Part shown: one piece after another, positions 55,231 through 63,800 of the stretch
Layout of the letters: each line of letters starts with the position of its first letter
How positions within the stretch are numbered: position 1 is the stretch's first letter
Assembly: GCA_036273735.1 (NCBI GenBank)
Contig: DASUHA010000085.1
Location: forward strand, 6,995 to 70,994
DNA length: 64,000 nt
From: 13-2-20CM-66-19 sp036273735
GTDB taxonomy: Bacteria > Pseudomonadota > Gammaproteobacteria > Steroidobacterales > Steroidobacteraceae
Direction of reading: 5' to 3'
Made by a program: the position numbers and the translations under genes
The notes under the pieces: model-generated
The model's input: the letters and a program-made list of their open reading frames with translations, nothing else
Told to the model about the DNA's origin: nothing
Database searches by the model: none

Positions 55231-55713
55231 ATGATCCGTTCCTCACAGCGCGGCTTCACGCTCATCGAGCTGATCGTCGTGATCGTCATTCTGGGAATTC
55301 TCGCGGCGTTTGCCGTACCGAAGTTCATGGGCCTGGAGGATCAAGCGCGGGTCGCGTCCGTCAACGCGATGGCGGGAAGCCTGCAAAGCGCCGCGACCAT
55401 GGCGCACGGTGTCTGGGAAGCGAGCGGCAATCCACCTACGATTACCGTCCCGGGAGTCGCCACAGCCATCACGATCCGAGGCGGTTACCCTGACAACACC
55501 AGCATTCAGCTGCTGCTGCAGGATACGAGCGGGTTCACGCTCAACGCCAACGGCAACCGCTTCACTCCCAACGGAGCCAAGAACGCGAATTGCTGGGTGC
55601 AGTACAATCAGGCGCCTGCCAACGCCAGCGCGCCGTTCACCGTTAGCTACGGTCAGGTGGCCGCCGGCGGCACACCGGCGCAGGTCCAGGCCGCCCTGCA
55701 GACCAACTGCTAG
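55231..55713 (+). CDS. mshA: Major type IV pilin, MshA-like
   Basis: A 160-residue class IVa prepilin. Cleavage falls after G8 in RGFTLIEL, giving F+1 (methylated) and E+5, followed by the hydrophobic helix (IVVIVILGILAAFAVPKFMGL). A C-terminal disulphide loop is probable (NANCWVQ to the final Cys). As the first pilin after mshG, with its own 157-base upstream gap and GGAG site, it is the best candidate for the major subunit. MshA-like spacing and DQARVASV match MSHA pilins. Confidence 0.92.
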   Translation: MIRSSQRGFTLIELIVVIVILGILAAFAVPKFMGLEDQARVASVNAMAGSLQSAATMAHGVWEASGNPPTITVPGVATAITIRGGYPDNTSIQLLLQDTSGFTLNANGNRFTPNGAKNANCWVQYNQAPANASAPFTVSYGQVAAGGTPAQVQAALQTNC

Positions 55714-55758
55714 AGGCGGGCTCGCGGCCGGCCAGCCGTCGGGTGCGCGCGTCGACCC

Positions 55759-56259
55759 ATGAGGCGCGAGCGTTCAATCCGGGGCTTCACGCTGATCGAG
55801 ATCTGCAGCGTGCTGGTGATTGCCGGCGTCCTCGCGGCGATCGCCGGCCCGAAGTTCCTCGACACGCCGGCCTTCAACCAGCGGGGCTACACCGATGAGC
55901 TCGCCGCGGCCATCCGCACCTCGGAAGCCACTGCGACGGCGAGCGGCTGCGATGTCCAACTCACCATAGCACCCGGCACCGGCTACGACGCGGAGCTGCC
56001 AGCTGTCGGCGCAGGGTGCTCCGGCGCTTTCACCGTCCCCGTACCGCGCATCGATGGCGCGTCTCTAACCGGAACTCCTCCTTCGAATGCCGACGTATCA
56101 GGAGGCGTCACCCTGGTATTCGGACCTCAGGGATCGATCGTCAGCCCTCTTCCGATCGCGAACCCCACCACCATCACCGTAGTCGGCTCGCCGCCGGGCC
56201 GCACGCAGCCGCTGACACTCCAGATCGATCCTCTCAGCGGCTTCGTCACTGTACCGTAG
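55759..56259 (+). CDS. mshC: Minor pilin, MshC/GspH-like
   Basis: A 166-residue prepilin with leader MRRERSIRG and cleavage before F10; E14 at +5. The helix is short (CSVLVIAGVLAAIAGPKF). The globular domain has a GCDVQ/GAGC cysteine pair and a GspH-like beta-rich C-terminus (VTLVFGPQGSI). Minor pilins initiate the fibre. It lies 45 bases after mshA and 14 bases before the next pilin. Confidence 0.85.
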   Translation: MRRERSIRGFTLIEICSVLVIAGVLAAIAGPKFLDTPAFNQRGYTDELAAAIRTSEATATASGCDVQLTIAPGTGYDAELPAVGAGCSGAFTVPVPRIDGASLTGTPPSNADVSGGVTLVFGPQGSIVSPLPIANPTTITVVGSPPGRTQPLTLQIDPLSGFVTVP

Positions 56260-56273
56260 AGCGGCTGGCAGCC

Positions 56274-56717
56274 ATGTCATCACGCACACGCTGCCGCGGC
56301 GTCACCCTGGTGGAGCTGGTGGTGACGATCGTGGTCATCACCGCCGCAGTCTCCGCGGTGCTGGCCATCGTCTCCTCGACTGCGGCCCGCAGCGCCGAGA
56401 ACCTGGTCCAGACCCAGGCCGTGATGGTCGCCGAGTCTTATTTGAGTGAAATCCTGCAAAAGCCTTACGGCCGAGACTGTGTGACGCCCTGTGCCCGAAC
56501 AGCGATGGACAAGGTCGGAGACTATGACCGGCTGTTCGACAACGGTGTGCACGATGCCACGGGCACGTCTGTCGCTGGCCTCGCGGCGTACACGATACAG
56601 GTGAATGTCGCCAGCGCCTCCATTGGGGCGGTACCGGCGGAATTCGTTACGGTGACGGTGACGCCTCCCAACGGGGCGACGGTCGTGTTGGACGGATATC
56701 GGATGCAAGTCCCGTGA
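56274..56717 (+). CDS. mshD: Minor pilin, MshD-like
   Basis: A 147-residue prepilin with leader MSSRTRCRG and cleavage before V10; E14 at +5. It has the SYLSEILQKPYG region and a CVTPCART cysteine pair common in MshD. The ATG at 56274 is chosen because it places the prepilin peptidase site correctly; the frame is open further upstream but without a leader. Its stop overlaps the next GTG start. Confidence 0.82.
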   Translation: MSSRTRCRGVTLVELVVTIVVITAAVSAVLAIVSSTAARSAENLVQTQAVMVAESYLSEILQKPYGRDCVTPCARTAMDKVGDYDRLFDNGVHDATGTSVAGLAAYTIQVNVASASIGAVPAEFVTVTVTPPNGATVVLDGYRMQVP

Positions 56718-57586
56718 GTCATCCAGTCACCCCAGCTTCAGGCTTCACGCTCGTCGAGCTCACTGTGGCAATCGTGATCGCGGCGATCATTGCGGGGTTC
56801 ATCGTGCTATTCCTGGACGCCCCGATTCAATCGTACTTCGCGCAGACGCGCCGGTCGGATTTGGTCGACTCCGCGAATCGGATATCGCACACTGTCACGG
56901 CGGATGTTCGCACCGCGCTGCCCAATAGTCTGCGAGTAACCAACAACGGCCGCGTCTATGCTCTGGAGTTTCTGGCAACCCAGGGGGTAGCGCGGTACTT
57001 TGGCAACTCGGAGAACCCCGGAGGGGAGCTCGACATGAGCACCCCCGTCATGAGCTTCGCTACCCTCGACACTTTCGACCCGGCAGTCAATCCTCCCTAC
57101 AATCATCTCTCAGTCGGGAATCTCGGCGGGCCACCGAATGTTCCGAACACGTACGATGCTTACGTTCCGGGGAATAACGTCATGACCCGTACTGGCGTAA
57201 CCATTGCTGCCAACCCCGGGGGTGGAGACCTGGTGACATTGAGCACATCGATGACGTTCCGGGCTCCGGGAACGCCAGCCGCGCACAACGCCTATCTCGT
57301 CTCCGGCCCCGTCAGCTACGTCTGCAATCCGACAGCAAAGACCTTCGTGAGATATTCGGGTTACCCCGTCAGGGCCGCTCAGACGATCGCGCCGGGCGGA
57401 GTGAGTGCGCTCATCGCCCACGATGTCTTGAACTGTGCAATCTTCGTCGTCCCCGCCCCTGGGGGCTACCCCCCACCCGCTGGCGGCTATCCATACGGTG
57501 AGCTGGCTATTCTCTCCGTGGTGCTTGCAAATGGCGGCGAGACGCTGCAGGTGTTTCTCGAAGCTCCTGCGCAGTACAGTCAATGA
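56714..57586 (+). CDS. mshO: Minor pilin, MshO-like
   Basis: A 290-residue large pilin with leader MSHPVTPASG and cleavage before F11; E15 at +5 in FTLVELTVAIVIAAIIAGFIV. The extended beta-rich domain (ARYFGNSENPGGELDM; TYDAYVPGNNVMTRTG) and size match MshO. GTG start overlapping mshD stop; it overlaps the next gene at its own stop. The codon usage appears slightly more AT-rich than the neighbours, which may reflect surface diversification. Confidence 0.82.
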   Translation: MSHPVTPASGFTLVELTVAIVIAAIIAGFIVLFLDAPIQSYFAQTRRSDLVDSANRISHTVTADVRTALPNSLRVTNNGRVYALEFLATQGVARYFGNSENPGGELDMSTPVMSFATLDTFDPAVNPPYNHLSVGNLGGPPNVPNTYDAYVPGNNVMTRTGVTIAANPGGGDLVTLSTSMTFRAPGTPAAHNAYLVSGPVSYVCNPTAKTFVRYSGYPVRAAQTIAPGGVSALIAHDVLNCAIFVVPAPGGYPPPAGGYPYGELAILSVVLANGGETLQVFLEAPAQYSQ

Positions 57587-58038
57587 GCCAGCCCCTGCCG
57601 TCCTCATATCCCGATAGTGCCCGGAAGCAGGGCGGATTTTCGCTCATCGCGGCAGTCTTCCTCATCGTCGTCCTGGCAACCTTGGGTGCATTTGCCGTTC
57701 AAGTTGCCATGACCCAATATCAGACTTCGAACGCGGAACTGCTCGAGTCGCGCGTGGAGGTCGCCGCGGAGACGGGCATTGAGTACGGAGCCTACCTTGC
57801 GCTACAAACCCCCGCCAACTGCGCGCCCGCTGCTCCCCTGCCTCTGAGTCAGGGGACACTGGCCGGGTACATCGTGACGGTCAACTGCAACCAGACGACA
57901 CATCAGATCGGCACGCCGCCCGCGGTCGCCACGGTTTCCATTTATGCGCTCAAGGCCTCGGCATCCTTTGGTACTTACGGCAAGCCTGACTACGTGGCAC
58001 GTACCGTGACACGCAATGTGACCACGGCACCGCCCTGA
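57583..58038 (+). CDS. mshP: MshP-like pilin-related protein lacking E+5
   Basis: A 151-residue protein with a leader-like N-terminus and helix (GGFSLIAAVFLIVVLATLGAFAV). The position +5 after the predicted cleavage is Ala, not Glu, as in MshP and PilX-type proteins, so it joins the fibre differently if at all. A C-terminal TGIEYGAYLAL and a cysteine pair are present. ATG overlaps the mshO stop. It ends the operon; metB-like gene is convergent 39 bases away. Confidence 0.8.
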   Translation: MSQPLPSSYPDSARKQGGFSLIAAVFLIVVLATLGAFAVQVAMTQYQTSNAELLESRVEVAAETGIEYGAYLALQTPANCAPAAPLPLSQGTLAGYIVTVNCNQTTHQIGTPPAVATVSIYALKASASFGTYGKPDYVARTVTRNVTTAPP

Positions 58039-58077
58039 TGATTGCTTCGCATCTCTGCCTGCCCCGCAGCGCAGGTG

Positions 58078-59241
58078 TCAGCCGAGCGCCCCCTTCAAAT
58101 CCCCGATCAGGTCCTCCGCGTCCTCGATTCCCACCGACAGCCGGATGAGTCCATCGCCGATCCCGAGCTGCGCGCGCATGGCTGCAGGGAGGGAGGCATG
58201 CGTCATGAGCGCGGGATGCTCGATCAGGCTTTCGACTCCGCCCAGGCTCTCGGCGAGCGAGAAGAGGTGGCAGCGCTCGAGCATGTGGCGCGCATCATCG
58301 AGTGAGCCCTTGAGCACCGCAGTCACGATTCCGCCGTAGCCGCCCGTCATCTGCCGGCGCGCGAGCGCATGTTGGGGATGGCTCTGCAGCCCGGGATAGT
58401 ACACGCGCTCTACTTTAGGGTGACTCGCAAGGAACTGCGCGACCGCGAGCGCATTCGCGCAGTGCCGCTCCATCCGTACCGCCAGAGTCTTGATGCCGCG
58501 CAGCGTCAGGAAGGAGTCGAACGGGCTCGACACGGCCCCCACCGCATTCTGCAGATACGCCAGACGCTCTGCCAGGGGGCTGTCCGTACGCACGATCGCC
58601 GCGCCTCCCAGACAATCGGAATGGCCGTTCAGATACTTCGTCGTCGAATGCACGACGATGTCGAAGCCGTGCTCGAGCGGCCGCTGCACGAAAGGCGTGG
58701 CAAACGTGTTGTCGCAGACGCTGAGCAGCCCTTTGCGACGGGCTGTCGCCGCCACTGCCGCAAGGTCCACGAGCTGCAACAGCGGGTTGCTGGGGGTCTC
58801 GACCCAGACGAGGCGCGTGTTGGGGCGGATCGCCGCCTCCAACGCCTCGGGCCGTGTCAGATCGACGAATGACACCTCGTGCCCCGCCGACCGCTTGCGC
58901 ACGTTCTCGAGCAGCCGGTAAGTACCCCCGTAGAGATCGTGCATGGCGACGATGTGCGAGCCCGCATCGAGCAGCTCGAGCACGGTCGAGCTGGCCGCCA
59001 TGCCGCTGGCGAAGGCGCAGGCCGCGCCGCCGCCCTCGAGGTTGCAGAGCGCCGCCTGCAGTGCGTCGCGCGTCGGATTGCGTGTCCGCGAATAGTCGTA
59101 ACCCTTGTGCACCCCCGGGCTCGGCTGCACGTAGGTGGATGTCGCGTAGATCGGCGGCATCACGGCTCCGGTCAGCGGATCCGGTTGCTGGCCACCGTGA
59201 ATGGCGCGGGTGGCGAAACGCAGTTGCTTGTCGGTCATCAT
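58078..59241 (-). CDS. Cystathionine gamma-synthase/gamma-lyase (Cys/Met PLP enzyme)
   Basis: A 387-residue PLP enzyme of the Cys/Met metabolism family. The Lys Schiff base is in STTKYLNGHSD; other landmarks are SRTRNPTR, FASGMAASS, DNTFATP and the C-terminal SLAESLGGVESLIEHPALMTHAS at about residues 327-349. Together with the cystathionine beta-synthase 4 bases upstream it most likely acts as a gamma-lyase in reverse transsulfuration, making cysteine from homocysteine via cystathionine; gamma-synthase activity in the forward direction cannot be excluded. Two ATG codons with GAGGG ahead. Confidence 0.9.
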   Translation of the reverse strand: MMTDKQLRFATRAIHGGQQPDPLTGAVMPPIYATSTYVQPSPGVHKGYDYSRTRNPTRDALQAALCNLEGGGAACAFASGMAASSTVLELLDAGSHIVAMHDLYGGTYRLLENVRKRSAGHEVSFVDLTRPEALEAAIRPNTRLVWVETPSNPLLQLVDLAAVAATARRKGLLSVCDNTFATPFVQRPLEHGFDIVVHSTTKYLNGHSDCLGGAAIVRTDSPLAERLAYLQNAVGAVSSPFDSFLTLRGIKTLAVRMERHCANALAVAQFLASHPKVERVYYPGLQSHPQHALARRQMTGGYGGIVTAVLKGSLDDARHMLERCHLFSLAESLGGVESLIEHPALMTHASLPAAMRAQLGIGDGLIRLSVGIEDAEDLIGDLKGALG

Positions 59242-59245
59242 GCCC

Positions 59246-60619
59246 TCAGGTTCTGCGGCGCAGCCAGTTGAGCAGGTCGATGCGGGTGACCAACCCCAGG
59301 AAGTCGCCGTCTTTCATCACGATCGCCACCATGCCGCGCTTGAAGATCTCCATGAGCTGCTGCACGGGGGCGTCCACCGGCACGGTGACCAGATGGCTCT
59401 CCATCGCAGCGGTGACCGGCTCGCTGAAGTGGTTGGGATTGGCGAATACCTCGAGCAGGATGTCCTCCTCATCGACGATGCCGACGATGCGGCCGTCGCG
59501 CATCACGGGAATCTGCGAGACATCGTAGAGCTTCATGCGCCGATACGCCGCCATGACCCCCTCGGAGGCCTGGACCGTGACCGCCGCACGCTCCCAGTGA
59601 CGCCGCGCGATGAGATCGCGCAGATCACCGAAGCGCTCGCGCTCGAGGAATCCCTGATCCAACATCCAATAGTCGTTGTAGACCTTGGAGAGATATTTGT
59701 TGCCGCTGTCGCACACGAATGTGACCACGCGCTTCGGCTGAGTCTGCTCGCGGCAGTATCTCAGGGCTGCCGAAATCAGCGTGCCGGAGGAGGTCCCCGC
59801 GATGATGCCCTCCTTGGCGAGCAGCTCGCGGCAGGTCTTGAACGACTCGGCATCCGGAATCGTATAGGCCGAGCGGATGCGGCTCAGATCCGCGACCGGC
59901 GGCACGTAATCTCCACCGATGCCCTCGACCAGCCAGCTGCCGTGCTCCTTTGGCATCTTCCCTGTCTTGACGTACTCGGCCAGCACCGATCCTGACGGGT
60001 CGGCCAACACGGCCTCGGCATTCGGCGCCACGCGCGCGAAATACCGCGATAGCCCGGTTAGCGTGCCGCCCGTACCAACGCCGCAGACGAAGGCATCGAC
60101 GTTGTGCTCCATCTGCTCCCAGATCTCAGGCGCCGTCGTCTCCTCGTGTGCACGGGGATTGGCGGGATTGCCGAACTGGTTGACGAGGAAGGAGTTGGGT
60201 GTCTCGCGCGCCAGGCGCTCCGCCAGGTCGCGGTAGTACTCCGGGTGCCCCTTGGTGACGTCCGAGCGCGTGAGCACCACCTCCGCGCCCATGGCCTTGA
60301 GGTGGAAGATCTTCTCCTGGCTCATCTTGTCGGGGATGACCAGCAGCAGCCGATAGCCCTTCTGCGCCGCCACCAGCGCGAGGCCGAGCCCGGTGTTGCC
60401 CGCGGTCGCCTCGATCAGCGTGCCTCCGGGAGGCAGCCTGCCTTCGCGCTCGGCCGCCTCGACGAGGTAGAGGCCGATGCGGTCCTTGATCGAACCGCCA
60501 GGGTTCTGATTCTCGAGCTTGAGAAAAAGCCGGCACGGGCCGGTATCGAGACGCTTGACGGCGATGAGCGGCGTATGGCCGATCATCTCGAGGACGTTGC
60601 TGTAAGACTGGGGCGGCAT
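59246..60619 (-). CDS. Cystathionine beta-synthase with C-terminal CBS pair
   Basis: A 457-residue PLP enzyme joining serine and homocysteine. The PLP Lys lies in GGSIKDRIG, the phosphate-binding loop is EATAGNTGLG, and the GTSSGTLI motif follows. From about 335 to 455 there is a CBS domain pair (ISQIPVMRDGRIVGIVDEEDI; MVAIVMKDGDFLGLVTRIDLL), which in homologues binds adenosyl ligands. It lacks the haem domain of the animal enzyme. The ATG at 60619 has GGAGGAG upstream, against a spurious start at 60655. A TAGAAT -10 is at 60655-60660 on the minus strand. Confidence 0.92.
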   Translation of the reverse strand: MPPQSYSNVLEMIGHTPLIAVKRLDTGPCRLFLKLENQNPGGSIKDRIGLYLVEAAEREGRLPPGGTLIEATAGNTGLGLALVAAQKGYRLLLVIPDKMSQEKIFHLKAMGAEVVLTRSDVTKGHPEYYRDLAERLARETPNSFLVNQFGNPANPRAHEETTAPEIWEQMEHNVDAFVCGVGTGGTLTGLSRYFARVAPNAEAVLADPSGSVLAEYVKTGKMPKEHGSWLVEGIGGDYVPPVADLSRIRSAYTIPDAESFKTCRELLAKEGIIAGTSSGTLISAALRYCREQTQPKRVVTFVCDSGNKYLSKVYNDYWMLDQGFLERERFGDLRDLIARRHWERAAVTVQASEGVMAAYRRMKLYDVSQIPVMRDGRIVGIVDEEDILLEVFANPNHFSEPVTAAMESHLVTVPVDAPVQQLMEIFKRGMVAIVMKDGDFLGLVTRIDLLNWLRRRT

Positions 60620-60654
60620 GGAAGCTCCTCCGAGCCGAAGTGCCGAAACTTGCA

Positions 60655-60660
60655 ATTCTA
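60655..60660 (-). promoter_or_regulatory. Candidate -10 for the cystathionine beta-synthase operon
   Basis: TAGAAT on the minus strand lies about 36 bases upstream of the start codon; no convincing -35 is visible at 16-18 bases. Confidence 0.35.
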
Positions 60661-60763
60661 CGCCACCCGGCGGTGCGGCCCGAAGCTATCCAGCGGCCGC
60701 GGGCCGCCACTACTGTACGCGGCGAGTGCGCGGCCCAGCGTCGCCGTGGCGCCCGAATTCCGT

Positions 60764-60769
60764 TAAAAT
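60764..60769 (+). promoter_or_regulatory. Candidate -10 for uvrA
   Basis: TAAAAT lies about 70 bases upstream of the uvrA ATG on the plus strand. No LexA box (CTGT-N8-ACAG) is found in the 219-base gap, and the -35 is weak. Confidence 0.35.
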
Positions 60770-60838
60770 CGGCGCATCTGCGAGCGGATCCCGCCCGCTC
60801 TCACTCCCTTCCGAGACTCCATGCCGACCGGTGACGGA

Positions 60839-63800
60839 ATGACCGACGCTTCCCGTGATTCCATTCTCGTGCGCGGCGCGCGCCAGAACAATCTCAAGAA
60901 TCTCGACCTCGACATTCCGCTCGGAGAGCTCGTCGTAGTCACCGGCGTGTCAGGCTCCGGCAAGTCCTCACTCGTCTTCGACACGATGTATGCCGAAGGT
61001 CAGCGCCGTTATGTCGAGACTTTCTCTCCCTACGCGCGGCAGTTTCTCGACCGCATGGACAAGCCGCAGGTGGACACGATAGCCGGCATCCCGCCGGCCA
61101 TCGCCATTGATCAAACCAACCCGGTGCGTACGTCGCGCTCGACCGTCGGCACGATGACGGAGCTCAACGATCATCTGAAGCTGTTGTTCGCGCGCACCGC
61201 AATGCTCTTCTGCGAGTGCTGCGGCCGGCCGGTGCGACGCGATACCGCTGAGAGCATCTACGACGATCTGCGGGAGCGCGCCGCGGCATGGCGCCCGCCC
61301 GAGGGCGCAGGAAGCGATCCACGGCTCTTCCTCACCTTTCCCGTGCCGGTGCCCGACAGCTTCCAGGAGGGAGAGGTCCGTGCGCTCCTCGAGAAACAGG
61401 GCTACACCCGATATTTCGAGCGGCCCGATCAGCCATCGGCGGCGGCCCAGCAGGCGCGGCCGGCGGCCGTCAGGCGCGGCCCCTCCCGCACACGCGGCAA
61501 ACGGGGTCAGTCCGCTCGCTCCGCCGCGCGGGCCACCACGGTCCTCGAGGTCGTGCAGGACCGCTTCCGCGCCGGCCAGGCCGAGCGCGGCCGCGTCCTC
61601 GAATCGCTCGAGACCGCATTGCGCGTTGGCCGTGGGCGCCTCAACGTGCAGGTCGTCGACGACAGCGATCCGCCGCGGCCGCTTGCAACGTGGCGCTACT
61701 CGAGCACGCTGCACTGCGCCGAGTGCGACCGCTCTTATCAGGAGCCGACTCCCAGCCTCTTCTCGTTCAACTCGCCGGTAGGCGCATGCGACAGCTGTCG
61801 CGGCTTCGGGCGCACCATCGGCATCGACTACGGCCTCGTCATTCCCGATGAGACCCGGTCCCTGCGCGGCGGAGCCGTGAAGCCCTGGCAGACCAAGTCC
61901 TACGCCGAATGCCAGGAGGACATGGAGAAGTTCGCAAAAAAGCGCGGGATACCGCTCGATGTCCCGTGGCGCGAGCTCAAGTCCGAGCACCGCGACTGGG
62001 TGATCGAGGGCGAAGGCCACTGGAACAAGGGTGTCTGGTACGGCGCGAAGCGCTTCTTCGCCTGGCTCGAGAGCCGCTCCTACAAGATGCACGTGCGGGT
62101 GCTCCTTTCCCGCTACCGCGCGTATACACCCTGCGAAGCATGCGGCGGCGCGCGTCTCAAGACGCCGGCGCTCCTCTGGCGTGTCGGCAACCGCAAGCTT
62201 GCCGATACCGCCGTCGAAGCCGCGGCGCGCTTCCGGCCCCGCGGCGCCGAATGGAGCGAGGAAACCCTCCAGAGCCTCCCGGGCCTCTCGATCCATGACG
62301 TGATGCTGATGCCGGTGGAGCGGGCATGCGAGTTTTTCCACCGGCTGGAGCTGCCGCCCCCGCTCGATGAGGCGACGGATCTCCTGCTCGGGGAGATCCG
62401 CGGACGCTTCAGCTACCTCACCGATGTCGGCCTCGGCTATCTCACGCTCGATCGCCAGTCGCGCACGCTCTCCGGCGGAGAAGTGCAGCGGATCAACCTG
62501 ACGACCGCGCTCGGAACCTCACTCGTCAACACGCTCTTCGTGCTGGATGAGCCGTCGATCGGCCTGCACCCGCGCGACATGCGGCGCGTGATCACGGTGA
62601 TGAAGCGTCTGCGCGATGCCGGCAACTCATTGCTCGTGGTCGAGCACGATCCGCAGATCATGCTGGAGGCCGACCGCATCCTCGACATGGGGCCGGGCGC
62701 AGGGGAGCGCGGCGGAGAAATCGTCTTCTTCGGCACGCCGGGCGAGATCCGGCGCAACGGCGCCTCCCTCACGGGGCAGTACCTGAGCGGCAAGCGGCGA
62801 GTCAGCGCCGAGCGCCCGGCAATCGCCTCGAGCGTCGGCCCGAGCAGCGAGGTCGTCGCCGAAGCCCGCTCCAATCGCTGGCTGGAACTGCGCGGCGCGC
62901 GACAACACAACCTCAAGGACGTGGATGTCAGGATTCCACTGAAGCGCCTCGTCTGTGTCACCGGCGTCTCCGGCTCCGGCAAGTCCACGCTGATCGAGGA
63001 CGTGCTCTATCCCGCTCTCCTCAAATACCACGGCAAGCCGACCGAGGCACCCGGACTCTTCTCCGGGCTCGCCGGCGCCGAGCTCATCGACGATGTCGTC
63101 ATGGTCGATCAGACCCCGATCGGCCGCACCACCCGCTCCAATCCCGCGAGTTACGTCGGCGCGTTCGATGCCATACGCAACCTCTTCGCGGCGGAGCCCG
63201 CCGCGCAGGAGCGCAAGTACACCGCCGGTACGTTCAGCTTCAACTCCGGCAACGGCCGTTGTCCGACGTGCAACGGCAATGGCTTCGAGCACGTCGAGAT
63301 GCAATTCCTTTCGGACGTCTACCTGCGCTGCCCCGACTGCAACGGCCGCCGCTATCGGGACGAGGTGCTCGAGATCAAGCGTGAAGGCACCAACGGCCGC
63401 CGCGCCAGCATCGCCGATGTGCTCGACATGACCGTCACCGAGGCGCTCGAGTTCTTTCGCGACTCGCGCGAGGTCGCGGCGCGCCTCGCGCCCCTGTCGG
63501 ATGTGGGTCTCGAGTACGTGGCACTCGGACAGCCGGTGCCCACTCTCTCGGGTGGCGAAGCGCAGCGTTTGAAGCTCGCGGGCCACCTCGCCGAGGCAGG
63601 CTCGGTGCTCTCGAGCACCACGCACAAGGGCAAGCTCTTCCTGTTCGACGAGCCGACCACGGGCCTGCACTTCCAGGACGTCGCGAAACTCCTCACGGCA
63701 TTTCGCAAGCTGCTCGCGGCCGGCCACTCGCTGCTCGTCATCGAGCACAACCTCGATGTGATCCGTGCCTCCGACTGGATCGTCGATCTCGGGCCCGAGG

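Noticed and set aside
60700..60770. A LexA (SOS) box upstream of uvrA
   Set aside because: Only half-sites such as ACTGTAC are present; the CTGT-N8-ACAG spacing is not met.
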